From an uncultured Clostridia bacterium (GTDB lineage: Bacteria; Bacillota; Clostridia; Christensenellales; Borkfalkiaceae): a stretch of 64,000 nucleotides of DNA. The stretch covers positions 1-64,000 of the forward strand of contig CAKQWM010000011.1 in NCBI GenBank assembly GCA_934278995.1, written 5' to 3'. The notes under the pieces were generated by a model. The model was given only the letters and a program-made list of their open reading frames with translations. It had not been told where the DNA came from and did not search any database. Below, piece by piece: positions 35,705 to 44,372 of the stretch. The position numbers and the translations under genes are program-made. Position 1 is the stretch's first letter. Each line of letters opens with the position of its first letter.

Positions 35705-36590
35705 AAGCCCTAAAAAAACCTCTCAAAACTTACTCGTTTTCGTAATCGACATAATAATCGGCATAATAATGGTTGCGATTATGCTGATTTTTTTAAACAC
35801 CGTCGAGTGGTACCTTAAACTGCTTGCTTATTTATGTATAGGCGGGTTTACCGTTTCATGCGCGGTTTTTTTCTTTCTGAAAAAGGAATCTCTTTTCAAA
35901 ACGGCATTTTGTTGTAACGTAGTAACCCTTATATTCGTTCTGACCTTCTTTTTGCTCAATCTGTTCGGGCTTTTCGATAGTTTAAAGGATTTAGAAAAGG
36001 TTAAAAAAATTATCCTCGACTGGGGCGCTTACGGATACGTTGTTTTCGTATTACTGCAACTTTTTCAGGTAATTATACTTCCCGCGCCGGGCTTCATATT
36101 TTATCTTGCGGGAGTTGCCGTTTACGGGCCTATAGAGGCGTTTTTTATCTCTTACGCCTCGGTGGTGGCGGGTTCTTGCATAGCGTTTTTTATCGGAAGA
36201 TACGCCGGCAAACCGGTAGTTTATTGGTGCGTCGGTAAAGAAAGAACTGAAAAATATCTCGATCTTTTGGGCAATAAAGGCAACGTTTTGTTCGTGCTTA
36301 TGCAAGTTTTGCCGTTTTTCCCCGACGATATTTTATGTATGGTCGCGGGGCTTACGAAAATGACGTTTAAGTTTTTTCTGATCGTAATGCTTATAGTCCG
36401 TCCCGTATATATAGGCGCCGTTTGTTTTTTGGCAACGGGCGATATAATACCTTTCGACGGGTGGGGAATATTCGTGTGGATAGCGTTATTTTTGCTCTGC
36501 GCTTTAGCCTTCGTTTTATATTGCAAATATCAGACGCGTATAGAAGCGAAGTTTGCCTCGTTAGGAAAAAAGAAAAACGATAAAAAATAA
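35697..36590 (+). CDS. VTT/TVP38 (DedA-related) membrane protein
   Basis: A 297-residue membrane protein with about seven hydrophobic segments. Segment ILPAPGFIFYLAGVAVYGPIEAF with the following SYASVVAGSCIAFFIGRYAGK is the VTT domain signature of the TVP38/DedA family, linked to lipid flipping and membrane homeostasis. A C-terminal part contains LPFFPDDILCMVAGLTKMTFKFF. Overlap with pgsA suggests a lipid role. It ends in a Lys-rich tail. Confidence 0.85.
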   Translation: MTESPKKTSQNLLVFVIDIIIGIIMVAIMLIFLNTVEWYLKLLAYLCIGGFTVSCAVFFFLKKESLFKTAFCCNVVTLIFVLTFFLLNLFGLFDSLKDLEKVKKIILDWGAYGYVVFVLLQLFQVIILPAPGFIFYLAGVAVYGPIEAFFISYASVVAGSCIAFFIGRYAGKPVVYWCVGKERTEKYLDLLGNKGNVLFVLMQVLPFFPDDILCMVAGLTKMTFKFFLIVMLIVRPVYIGAVCFLATGDIIPFDGWGIFVWIALFLLCALAFVLYCKYQTRIEAKFASLGKKKNDKK

Positions 36591-36645
36591 GTGAAAAAGT
36601 CGTCGTTGCGTCATATCACGATGACCGGAAAGTTAATAAAAAAAT

Positions 36646-36683
36646 AAGCCGAAGCGGGCAGGTTCCTGTTTCGACTTTTTCTT
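36646..36683 (+). terminator. Possible terminator before the aro operon
   Basis: An imperfect hairpin built around CAGG-TT-CCTG with AGCCGAA/TTCGACT flanks and a T-run. Pairing is incomplete. Confidence 0.4.
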
Positions 36684-36738
36684 TGACGCCGATTTTGCCT
36701 GATTTTCGTCGCGTACGCAATAGGGTTTTTGAAAATCG

Positions 36739-36767
36739 TTGACATAATTGTAAAGAAAGAGTAAAAT
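36739..36767 (+). promoter_or_regulatory. aro operon promoter
   Basis: Consensus TTGACA, a 17-base spacer and TAAAAT, about 100 bases upstream of aroF. Confidence 0.8.
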
Positions 36768-36773
36768 AACCGT

Positions 36774-36799
36774 GTATATACGCGTCGTTTCGTATATAC
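36774..36799. promoter_or_regulatory. Paired GTATATAC sites in the aro leader
   Basis: The palindrome GTATATAC occurs twice (36774-36781 and 36792-36799), with flanking bases that also allow the two copies to form a hairpin. It begins six bases after the -10 box, so it covers the transcript start, as an operator would. Confidence 0.5.
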
Positions 36800-36843
36800 G
36801 GACTAATCCGCGCTGCGTACGGGTTATTACGACAAAATAAAAG

Positions 36844-36859
36844 CCGACTTTACGGTCGG
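36844..36859 (+). promoter_or_regulatory. Small hairpin touching the aroF ribosome-binding site
   Basis: CCGAC pairs with GTCGG around TTTACG. The second arm ends in the GG that starts the GGGGAG SD at 36858-36863, so folding could reduce aroF translation. Confidence 0.4.
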
Positions 36860-36868
36860 GGAGTTTTT

Positions 36869-37882
36869 ATGGTTATAGCGATAAAAAAAGAAGCAAGTAA
36901 AGAAAGTTTAAACGCGCTTATTTCGTATCTTGATTCCTGCGGGGTGAACGTCGATTTTCAAAATCTTGCTGAATACGACCTTTTGACGGTTACGGGCGCG
37001 GTTTATAAAATAGACGTCGAGCGCGTTAGGGCTTTCGACGTCGTAGAAAGAGTAAAACGCATAACGGAGCCTTTCATACTTGCGTCGAGGAAGTTTTGCG
37101 AAACAGATACCGTTATTAAAGTTTGCGGGCGCAAAATCGGCGGAAATAATTTTACGGTTATCGCAGGACCTTGCGCCGTCGAGTCTGAAAAAAGCATAAT
37201 AGAGACGGCAATCGCCGTAAAAAAAGCGGGCGCCGACTTTTTAAGAGGCGGAGCGTTTAAACCGAGGACCTCGCCTTATTCGTTTCAGGGTTTAAAAGAG
37301 GACGGAATTAAATTTTTATTGAAAGCGAAAAGAGAAACGGGGCTTCCACTCGTGTCTGAAATAACGAGCGAAAAATCCGCAGATTTGTTTTACGACGTTG
37401 ACGTAGTGCAAATCGGCGCAAGAAATATGCAAAATTACGCCCTTATCAGAGAAATAGCGAAGATGAAAAAGCCCGTTTTATTGAAACGCGGGACTATGGC
37501 TTCCGTCGAAGAATTGCTGATGAGCGCGGAATATCTTTTATCCGAAGGCGCCAAAGACGTTATTTTATGCGAAAGAGGTATAAAAACTTTTGAACCCGTT
37601 ACGAGAAGTTCTCTCGATTTGTCGTCTTTGCCGGCGCTGAAAGAAATTACTCATCTTCCCGTTATAGCGGATCCGAGCCACGCCGCCGGTTATAGACGCT
37701 TCGTGGCGCCTCTTTCTTACGCCGCGGCGGCGGTCGGGGCAAAAGGGCTTATGATAGAGGTAAGCGATAACCACGAATCTGCTTTATCCGACGGGGCGCA
37801 GGCTGTTTCTTCAAACGAATTAAAAGAGATAATTTTAAATGTCAAGAAAATACAAAAGTTGCTCTATAAGCCCGAAAACTAA
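36869..37882 (+). CDS. aroF: 3-deoxy-7-phosphoheptulonate synthase (DAHP synthase)
   Basis: First enzyme of the shikimate pathway: joins phosphoenolpyruvate and erythrose-4-phosphate. The 337 residues comprise an N-terminal ferredoxin-like regulatory domain (about 1-75) and a type I-beta barrel with AGPCAVESEKSI, RGGAFKPRTSPYSFQG, QIGARNMQNYALI and DPSHAAGYR. The N-terminal domain is where feedback inhibitors act in relatives. It is the promoter-proximal gene of the six-gene operon, preceded by a leader with regulatory structure. Confidence 0.96.
   Translation: MVIAIKKEASKESLNALISYLDSCGVNVDFQNLAEYDLLTVTGAVYKIDVERVRAFDVVERVKRITEPFILASRKFCETDTVIKVCGRKIGGNNFTVIAGPCAVESEKSIIETAIAVKKAGADFLRGGAFKPRTSPYSFQGLKEDGIKFLLKAKRETGLPLVSEITSEKSADLFYDVDVVQIGARNMQNYALIREIAKMKKPVLLKRGTMASVEELLMSAEYLLSEGAKDVILCERGIKTFEPVTRSSLDLSSLPALKEITHLPVIADPSHAAGYRRFVAPLSYAAAAVGAKGLMIEVSDNHESALSDGAQAVSSNELKEIILNVKKIQKLLYKPEN
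37854..37879 (-). repeat. 27-nt dispersed motif at the end of aroF (variant)
   Basis: On the minus strand: TTTTCGGGCTTATAG then AGCAACTTTT. It shares the TTTTCGGGCTTATAG variant with the copy at 7308. Confidence 0.5.
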
Positions 37883-37903
37883 GTATTTTTAGGAGCGCGA
37901 CGT

Positions 37904-38896
37904 ATGAAAACGATTAAAATAAATACCGAAAAACCATACGGCGTTACTATAGCGCGCGGGTATAAAGACTTTTGTTTGGATAAAAAATTCAGCAAAACGC
38001 TTATCGTTACGGACGAAAACGTTTACAGGCTTTATCTTGATGAGGTAAAAAGTTTGTTTGACGGCGAAGTATATACCGTCGCCATAAAAAGCGGGGAAAC
38101 GTCAAAAAGCCTTGAAGGTTACTTTTGCGTATTAAACGTTTTATTTGAAAAAGGCTTTTCGAGAAACGATCTTCTGGTTTGTCTCGGCGGCGGCGTCGTA
38201 GGCGACGTGGGCGGGTTCGCCGCGTCAACCTATCTTCGCGGAATTTCTTATATCGAAATGCCTACTACGCTGTTGTCGATGATAGATTCTTCCGTCGGAG
38301 GGAAAACGGGTATAAACTATCAGGGCGTCAAAAACTCGATAGGCTCGTTTTATACGCCGCGTTACGTTTACGCAAATCTCGATACGCTAAATACTTTGCC
38401 GAAAAAAGAGTTTGAAAACGGCAAAGGGGAACTTACAAAATACTCGTTCCTTACAAAGACGGTATCTTCGGACGATTCTATAGAAAACGCGGTATATAAC
38501 TCGGTAAAATTCAAAGCGGAAATTACCGAAAAAGACGAAAAGGACAGGGGCGTAAGGGCGCTTCTTAATCTCGGGCATACCGTAGGACACGCCGTAGAAG
38601 AACTTTCAAATTACACGCTTTCGCACGGGTTGTGCGTTTTTAAAGGGCTTTATTCCGCCGTTAAAATATCCGAAAAACTTTACGGGTTTACCGAGGAAAA
38701 ATCAAAACGGCTCATAAACATGTTGAACGCGCAAAACGCAGACTATACGTTGCCTTATAAAAAAGAAGAAATATTAAACGCAATAAGACGCGATAAAAAA
38801 GCCGACGGCGATAAAATCCGATTCGTTACGGTCTTTGACGTCGGCGATTGTCGCATCGAAGAACTGTCTTTTGACGAAATGGAGAAACTTTTATGA
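37904..38896 (+). CDS. aroB: 3-dehydroquinate synthase
   Basis: Cyclises DAHP to 3-dehydroquinate using NAD and a divalent metal. The 330-residue protein has GGGVVGDVGGFAASTYLRG, the PTTLLSMIDSSVGGKTGIN signature and the metal-binding LNLGHTVGHAVE with a second His in LSHG. It is linked to aroA by an ATGA overlap. An AGGAGCG-like SD precedes the ATG. Confidence 0.97.
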   Translation: MKTIKINTEKPYGVTIARGYKDFCLDKKFSKTLIVTDENVYRLYLDEVKSLFDGEVYTVAIKSGETSKSLEGYFCVLNVLFEKGFSRNDLLVCLGGGVVGDVGGFAASTYLRGISYIEMPTTLLSMIDSSVGGKTGINYQGVKNSIGSFYTPRYVYANLDTLNTLPKKEFENGKGELTKYSFLTKTVSSDDSIENAVYNSVKFKAEITEKDEKDRGVRALLNLGHTVGHAVEELSNYTLSHGLCVFKGLYSAVKISEKLYGFTEEKSKRLINMLNAQNADYTLPYKKEEILNAIRRDKKADGDKIRFVTVFDVGDCRIEELSFDEMEKLL

Positions 38897-40137
38897 AGAT
38901 GCGTATCGTTCCTTCTTCCGCTGACGGCGCGATTACGGCTGTTTCGTCTAAATCGTACGCAATAAGGGCTGTTTTAGTGGCGGCTACCTTGTCTTGTAAC
39001 CCCGTAAATATTTACGGCGTTTTTGATTGCGAAGACGTGTTAACCGCTATTTCCTGCCTTACCGACATGGGGACGCGTATTGAAAAGCATGAAAAATACC
39101 TTACGGTTTATCCCATAAAAAACCCCGTAAAAAGCCCCGCGTTATACGTAAACGAATCTGCCGCGACTTATCGGTTTTTATTGCCCGTTTCGGCGGCGCT
39201 CGGAATAAACGCGCGATTTATTCTTGCAAAAAGTCTGGAAAACCGACCTATAGCCCCGCTTTTGGAGGCTTTAAAGCCTTTCGGAATTACATATTCGGAT
39301 AACGTTGTACAAGGTAAGTTAAAAACCGATGAAATTACGGTTGACGGAAGTTTAAGTTCTCAATTCGTATCGGGGCTTATATTTGCGCTTTCCGTCATAA
39401 ACAAAAAATCCGTACTGACGGTTACGGGAAATACTGTGTCCGAAGGTTATATCGATATGACGAAAGAGGTTTTACAGTCTTTCGGCGTTACGGTTACCAA
39501 AGATGAAAATCGTTATTATATAGAAAGAAAGCCTATAGACGCGGAAAAATATTTCGTTGAGGGCGATTGGTCGGGCGCGGCGTTTCATTTGTGCGCCGGT
39601 GCGATAAAGGGCGTAGTTACCGTCAAAGGGCTTAATATAAATTCGCTTCAGAAAGACAAAGCGATTCTTGACGTTTTATCCTCTTACGGGGCTGAAATTA
39701 TAGTTGAAAACGACTGCGTTACGGTAAAAAGCAACAAGCGCATGCCGTTTACCTTTAACGCCGAAGATTGCCCCGATTTGGTTCCCGCACTTGCGGTAAT
39801 TGCGGCGTACGCCGAAGGAAAGAGCGAAATCAAAGGGGTTTCGAGGCTTAAAATTAAAGAATCCGACAGAATTTCAGAAATAATATCGATGCTTGACAAG
39901 GCTAAGATAAAAGCGGAGTTTTCAAACGATAAGATTATCGTTTACGGCGGTAAGGTTTACGGCGGAAATTTTATATCCGCAGACCATCGCATCGTTATGG
40001 CTTCGGCAATTTTAGCAAGGTTTGCCGAAAAAGAATCCGTCGTTTTTGATGCGAACGCCGTTAAAAAATCATACCCCGGTTTTTTTGACGATTATAAATT
40101 AACGGGAGGAAACTTTTGTGTCGATATGGCGCGGTAA
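38893..40137 (+). CDS. aroA: 3-phosphoshikimate 1-carboxyvinyltransferase (EPSP synthase)
   Basis: Adds the enolpyruvyl group to shikimate-3-phosphate. The 414-residue two-domain protein has SSKSYAIRAVLVAATL at the N-terminus, NESAATYRFLLPV, DGSLSSQFVSGLIFAL, and the C-terminal KESDRISEI and DHRIVMA motifs. Start overlaps aroB by four bases; its 3' end overlaps aroC by 20. A dispersed-motif copy encodes ENRPIAPLL. Confidence 0.96.
   Translation: MKMRIVPSSADGAITAVSSKSYAIRAVLVAATLSCNPVNIYGVFDCEDVLTAISCLTDMGTRIEKHEKYLTVYPIKNPVKSPALYVNESAATYRFLLPVSAALGINARFILAKSLENRPIAPLLEALKPFGITYSDNVVQGKLKTDEITVDGSLSSQFVSGLIFALSVINKKSVLTVTGNTVSEGYIDMTKEVLQSFGVTVTKDENRYYIERKPIDAEKYFVEGDWSGAAFHLCAGAIKGVVTVKGLNINSLQKDKAILDVLSSYGAEIIVENDCVTVKSNKRMPFTFNAEDCPDLVPALAVIAAYAEGKSEIKGVSRLKIKESDRISEIISMLDKAKIKAEFSNDKIIVYGGKVYGGNFISADHRIVMASAILARFAEKESVVFDANAVKKSYPGFFDDYKLTGGNFCVDMAR
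39239..39263 (+). repeat. 27-nt dispersed motif inside aroA
   Basis: AAACCGACCTATAG then CCCCGCTTTT, identical over 22 bases to the core of the spmA copy at 48057. Confidence 0.75.
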
Positions 40138-41176
40138 AACAATACGAATAGAAATTTTCGGTGCTTCGCATTCAGACGAAATAGGCGTTATCATAAATAA
40201 CTTTCCTATGGAATCCTTCGATTTATCAGACTTAAAAAAGTTTTTAAACAGGCGAAAACCGACCTATAGCCCGATATTTACGTCAAGAAGAGAATCCGAT
40301 ACGCCGATTTTTTCAGGCGTCAGAAACGGAAAAATCGTTTCAAAAACCGTTAAAGCGATTATAAAAAACGAGGACGTAAAAAAAGCCGATTATTCTTATC
40401 TCTATGCAATTCCTCGTCCTTCCCACGCGGATCTTGCCGCGTACTTTTACGACGGAAGGCTCGACTTTTCGGGCGGCGGCGAATTTTCCGGCAGGTTGAC
40501 CGCTCCGTTATGCGTGGCGGGCGGTATTGCAAAACAATTTTTAGCGCGCAGAGGAGTTTTTGTTCACGCTTATTTATCAAGGGTAGGTAGCGTAACGGCA
40601 AAATCGTTCGGTACGGATGAAATTACGGCTTCGGATTTTGTGAATTACGACGAAAAACCCTTTCCCTCTCTCGACAAGGAAAACGAGATGACGGAGGAAA
40701 TAGAAAAAGCCCGTAGCGAAGGCGATTCCGTCGGCGGAGTTATAGAATGTATCGTTTTCGGAATGAAAAGAGGCGTCGGTGGCAGTCTGTTTGACGGTAT
40801 GGAAGGTAAAATCGCAAATATCGTGTACGCCGTACCCGCGGTAAAAGGGGTTTCTTTCGGCGGCGGTTTTTCGCTTTCAACGCTGAAAGGAAGCCAAACG
40901 AACGATCAGATTTATATCGAAAATAACGATATTTTTACAAAAACCAACAATTCCGGGGGAATCGACGGCGGAATATTCAACGGCATGCCCGTAACGCTTT
41001 CCGTTGCGATAAAACCTACGCCGTCTATAGAAAAAGAGCAGGACAGCGTTTCTTTGCTTACCGGAGAAAAGGTAAAAATAAAGATAAAGGGAAGACACGA
41101 CGCTTGCGTCGCCGTAAGAGCGGTGCCGGCGATAGAGTCCGCCGTAGCGATAGCCCTTTTGGATGAATTATGTTAA
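40118..41176 (+). CDS. aroC: Chorismate synthase
   Basis: Last step of the common pathway: removes phosphate from EPSP using reduced FMN to give chorismate. The 352-residue protein starts RGKTIRIEIFGASHSDEIGV, has SGGGEFSGRLTAPLCVAGGIA, GVGGSLFDGMEGKIAN and KGSQTND, and RHDACVAVRAVPAIE near the end. A GTG start with a GGAGGA SD lies inside aroA, giving tight coupling. Confidence 0.95.
   Translation: MSIWRGKTIRIEIFGASHSDEIGVIINNFPMESFDLSDLKKFLNRRKPTYSPIFTSRRESDTPIFSGVRNGKIVSKTVKAIIKNEDVKKADYSYLYAIPRPSHADLAAYFYDGRLDFSGGGEFSGRLTAPLCVAGGIAKQFLARRGVFVHAYLSRVGSVTAKSFGTDEITASDFVNYDEKPFPSLDKENEMTEEIEKARSEGDSVGGVIECIVFGMKRGVGGSLFDGMEGKIANIVYAVPAVKGVSFGGGFSLSTLKGSQTNDQIYIENNDIFTKTNNSGGIDGGIFNGMPVTLSVAIKPTPSIEKEQDSVSLLTGEKVKIKIKGRHDACVAVRAVPAIESAVAIALLDELC
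40255..40279 (+). repeat. 27-nt dispersed motif inside aroC
   Basis: AAAACCGACCTATAG then CCCGATATTT; encodes RKPTYSPIF, a different frame from the aroA copy. Confidence 0.7.
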
Positions 41177-42654
41177 AAATAGAAGAGTACAGAAAACATA
41201 TAGACGCGCTTGACTACGAAATTAAATCGTTGCTTATTAAAAGACTCGATTATTGCAAAAAAATCGGGTTAGTTAAGGCGCAAAACGGACTTTCGGTCGA
41301 GGTGAAAGAAAGAGAAGAAGAAATCTTGTCAAGACTTACTTCGCGCGAAAATCAGGAAAATTCGGAATATATCGAAAAAGTTTACCAAACTATTTTTTAT
41401 CAGACCAAAAACGCGCAAAAAACCGTCGGAAAAAAATTGAAAGCGTGCCTTGTCGGTGCGAATTTAACCCATAGTTTGTCGCCTAAAATACACGAATTTT
41501 TCGGAACGGAATATACTCTCGAAGAACTTCCTTTATGCGGATTTAAAGAATTTTTTAATAATAACGAATATTCTTGTTATAACGTTACAATGCCGTTTAA
41601 AGAAGAAGCCGAAGACCTTCTTAATGAAGTTTCGTCTGTTGCTAACGATATCGGCTCGGTTAATACGGTCATGGTTAAAAACGGCAAAAAGTGGGGCTAT
41701 AATACCGATATCGACGGTTTAAACTATTTGTTTTCGGATAATAACGTGTCGCTCGGCGGAAAAAAAGTAATGATACTCGGCACCGGCGGAACGTCTAAAA
41801 CGGCTCAGACTCTCGTAAAGAGAAACGGAGGAGAGTGCGTCGTGGTGGGGCGAAACGAAAAAATAAATTATCTGAATTATCAAAATCACTGCGACGTCGA
41901 AATTTTAATAAACACCGCGCCCGTAGGGATAGACGGAAAAAGTTGTCTTGTAGATATAAACAAACTGCCAAAACTCGAATTTGTCGCCGACGTTTTGTAT
42001 TATCCTTTAAAAACGCCTCTCCTTTCGGCGTGCGAAAAGCGCGGTATAAAAAGCGAAGGCGGTCTTAAAATGCTCGTTTATCAGGCTCTTAAAGCGGAGG
42101 AAATCTGGCAGGACAAGAATTTCGAGGCTGATTTTTGTAAGGCTTACAAGCATACTCTTTACGGATATAAAAACATAGTGCTTACGGGGATGCCGTCGTG
42201 CGGAAAAAGCGTTATGGGCAGGCTCGTCGCCGAAAAATTGAAAATGAAGTTTATAGATACCGATGAAGAAATCGAAAAAGTTTTCGGTTTGTCGCCGGAA
42301 AAAATCATTTCGGAAAGCGGCGAAGAACAATTCAGAAAACTCGAATCCGAAATAATCGATAAAATATCGATGGAAACCGGCGCCGTTATCGCTACGGGCG
42401 GCGGAAGCGTGATAAAGAGAGAAAACCGGGAGTTTTTAAAAAGAAACGGCGTTATTTGCTACGTTTTAAGACCTGTTGATTTGCTTTCGACCGAAAAAAG
42501 ACCTTTGTCGAAAACGTTCGGCGTCGAAGAACTTTTTAAAAACCGCAAAGAGGCTTACGAATCCTCGTGCGATTTTACCGTGCAAAACGACGGGATGATA
42601 ACAGACTGCGTCGGAAGGATAATTGACGAATATGAAAAACATCTTGATAATTAA
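41170..42654 (+). CDS. Trifunctional chorismate mutase-shikimate dehydrogenase-shikimate kinase
   Basis: A 494-residue fusion. Residues about 1-85 are an AroQ-class chorismate mutase (IEEYRKHIDALDYEIKSLL, then KRLDYCKKIG). Residues about 88-325 are shikimate dehydrogenase: LTHSLSPKIHEFF, NVTMPFKEEA with the catalytic Lys, NTDIDG and the NADP loop ILGTGGTSKTA. Residues about 333-494 are shikimate kinase: GMPSCGKSVMGRLVA (Walker A), DTDEEIE, FRKLE and ATGGGSV. It would supply three non-adjacent steps in one polypeptide. It overlaps aroC by seven bases and aroQ at its end. Confidence 0.93.
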   Translation: MLKIEEYRKHIDALDYEIKSLLIKRLDYCKKIGLVKAQNGLSVEVKEREEEILSRLTSRENQENSEYIEKVYQTIFYQTKNAQKTVGKKLKACLVGANLTHSLSPKIHEFFGTEYTLEELPLCGFKEFFNNNEYSCYNVTMPFKEEAEDLLNEVSSVANDIGSVNTVMVKNGKKWGYNTDIDGLNYLFSDNNVSLGGKKVMILGTGGTSKTAQTLVKRNGGECVVVGRNEKINYLNYQNHCDVEILINTAPVGIDGKSCLVDINKLPKLEFVADVLYYPLKTPLLSACEKRGIKSEGGLKMLVYQALKAEEIWQDKNFEADFCKAYKHTLYGYKNIVLTGMPSCGKSVMGRLVAEKLKMKFIDTDEEIEKVFGLSPEKIISESGEEQFRKLESEIIDKISMETGAVIATGGGSVIKRENREFLKRNGVICYVLRPVDLLSTEKRPLSKTFGVEELFKNRKEAYESSCDFTVQNDGMITDCVGRIIDEYEKHLDN

Positions 42655-43054
42655 CGGACCGAATCTTAACATGTTAGGTATCAGAGAACCGTCGCTTTAC
42701 GGACAAAAAACCTATTGCGATCTTAAAAAATATCTTAAAAAGACGGCTGAAAAACTCGGCGTCAAGATAAAAATAAAACAATCGAATTACGAAGGTGAAA
42801 TCGTTACTTTTATTCAGCGCGCCTATAAACGCTATGACGGAATAGTTATAAACGCGGGCGCCTATACCCATACGAGCATCGCTATACTCGACGCTTTAAA
42901 AGCGGTCGGAATAAAAACTGCGGAGGTTCATCTTACCGACGTAGCGACGCGCGAAGAATATCGAAAAAAAAGTTTCATAAAAGAATACGCTTTTTTTTCG
43001 GTCGCGGGTGAAGGGTTTTCAGGCTATGAAAAAGCGATCGAAGCCCTCGTTTAG
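42632..43054 (+). CDS. aroQ: Type II 3-dehydroquinate dehydratase
   Basis: Converts 3-dehydroquinate to 3-dehydroshikimate. The 140-residue protein starts MKNILIINGPNLNMLGIREPSLYG, has the catalytic Tyr in that loop, NAGAYTHTSIAILDAL, and EVHLTD. The ATG at 42632 matches the family start. A TTG at 42623 is closer to a GGAAGG sequence and cannot be excluded. The gene begins inside the fusion gene. It completes the set of seven shikimate activities in the operon. Confidence 0.95.
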   Translation: MKNILIINGPNLNMLGIREPSLYGQKTYCDLKKYLKKTAEKLGVKIKIKQSNYEGEIVTFIQRAYKRYDGIVINAGAYTHTSIAILDALKAVGIKTAEVHLTDVATREEYRKKSFIKEYAFFSVAGEGFSGYEKAIEALV

Positions 43055-43147
43055 TTAAAGCCCGGGAAAAAAGCCCGATATGTAAAAACTCGACTTTTTT
43101 TGAACGATCGTCGGTTTTATTTGGCTTATATATTGCGTAAAAAACGC

Positions 43148-43176
43148 TTGTTTTTTGCAAATTTTTATGCTATTAT
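43148..43176 (+). promoter_or_regulatory. Probable rpoA promoter
   Basis: TTGTTT, a 17-base spacer and TATTAT, about 80 bases before rpoA. Confidence 0.6.
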
Positions 43177-43257
43177 ATATGCATAACGGTTTTTTGACGT
43201 CCGCACGAATATCGACGGTATCAAACCATTCAAAACATTTAACGAAGGTGAAACTTT

Positions 43258-44214
43258 ATGGTAGAATTTATTAAACCCAAAATTACCGCAAACTTATCCG
43301 AAGACGGTAAAACAGGAACGGTGGAAATATCTCCTCTTACGCACGGCTACGGGCTTACCGTCGGTAACTCGATAAGGCGTGTTCTTTTAAATTCCGTTCC
43401 CGGTATCGCCGTTACCAAGATCGGGTTGGAAGGAAACGACGGTTTGATTTTACACGAGTTTTCGGTTATGCCGGGCGTTAAAGAAGACGTGTGCGAAATC
43501 GTTCTCAACGTTAAAGAAATAGTTGCGACGATGGCGTCGGAATTTCCTACCGACGCGGTAATAGACGTCACAGGGCCGATTGAAGTTACCGATTCTATGA
43601 TAAAAGGCGACGGTATAACTTTACTTAACCCCGAACATCATATCGCTACCGTTGAAGACGGTTGCCGTTTCAGAATGGTTTTGACTTTTGAACACGGCTT
43701 CGGTTTCGTCACGAACGACGAAAACAGAAAACTTCATCCCGATTGTCCCATCGGCACTATTTTCGTGGATTCCAAATATACGCCGATACGCCATATAGGG
43801 TTTACGGTAGATAGCGTTCGCGTCGATGACGTGTCCGATTACGAAAAACTTACTTTCGACGTACAAACGAGCGGTGTTCACAAAGTTGATGAAATGGTGG
43901 TTTACGCCGCCGGTATTTTAGCAAAACATTTTGCTTCGTTTACCGAACTTGCGCCGGACTATTTCGATATTATAAAACTGAACGGAGAACCGCAGGACAG
44001 CGGTAAGGAAAACCTTTCAAAACCGATCGAAGAACTTCAACTTACCATAAGAAGTTACCATTGTTTAAAACGCGCCAACATCAATACCGTTGAAGACATA
44101 ACCAAAAAGACCGCCGAAGAAATGATGGGGTTGCGCTCGTTGGGACAAAAGTCTTATAACGAAATCAAAGATAAAATACACGAACTCGGTTTTAAGTTTA
44201 AAGACGAAGAGTAA
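43258..44214 (+). CDS. rpoA: RNA polymerase subunit alpha
   Basis: Alpha dimer forms the scaffold of RNA polymerase and its C-terminal domain contacts UP elements and activators. The 318-residue protein has the N-terminal dimerisation domain (HGYGLTVGNSIRRVLLNSVPG) and C-terminal domain (IEELQLTIRSYHCLKRANINTVEDI, and LRSLGQKSYNEI). An AAGGTG SD precedes the ATG. It has its own promoter and a strong terminator. Ribosomal protein genes rpsM, rpsK, rpsD and rplQ, its usual neighbours, are absent. Confidence 0.98.
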   Translation: MVEFIKPKITANLSEDGKTGTVEISPLTHGYGLTVGNSIRRVLLNSVPGIAVTKIGLEGNDGLILHEFSVMPGVKEDVCEIVLNVKEIVATMASEFPTDAVIDVTGPIEVTDSMIKGDGITLLNPEHHIATVEDGCRFRMVLTFEHGFGFVTNDENRKLHPDCPIGTIFVDSKYTPIRHIGFTVDSVRVDDVSDYEKLTFDVQTSGVHKVDEMVVYAAGILAKHFASFTELAPDYFDIIKLNGEPQDSGKENLSKPIEELQLTIRSYHCLKRANINTVEDITKKTAEEMMGLRSLGQKSYNEIKDKIHELGFKFKDEE

Positions 44215-44227
44215 TTTTAGCATATCC

Positions 44228-44263
44228 GTTGCAAGGAGGAAAAGAACCTTGCAACTTTTTTTT
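44228..44263 (+). terminator. Rho-independent terminator after rpoA
   Basis: GTTGCAAGG pairs with CCTTGCAAC, followed by eight T residues. Confidence 0.92.
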
Positions 44264-44312
44264 GCCTTAAACTTACGGACAAAAATTGCAGAAAATCCTT
44301 AAAGATATTTCG

Positions 44313-44341
44313 TTGACTTTTTTTACCTTTTGGCTTATCAT
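44313..44341 (+). promoter_or_regulatory. Probable purB promoter
   Basis: TTGACT, a 17-base spacer and TATCAT; same hexamers as the prs promoter. Confidence 0.6.
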
Positions 44342-44372
44342 ATAAAAGTGAGAAAAATTTCGAGAGGCTTAC

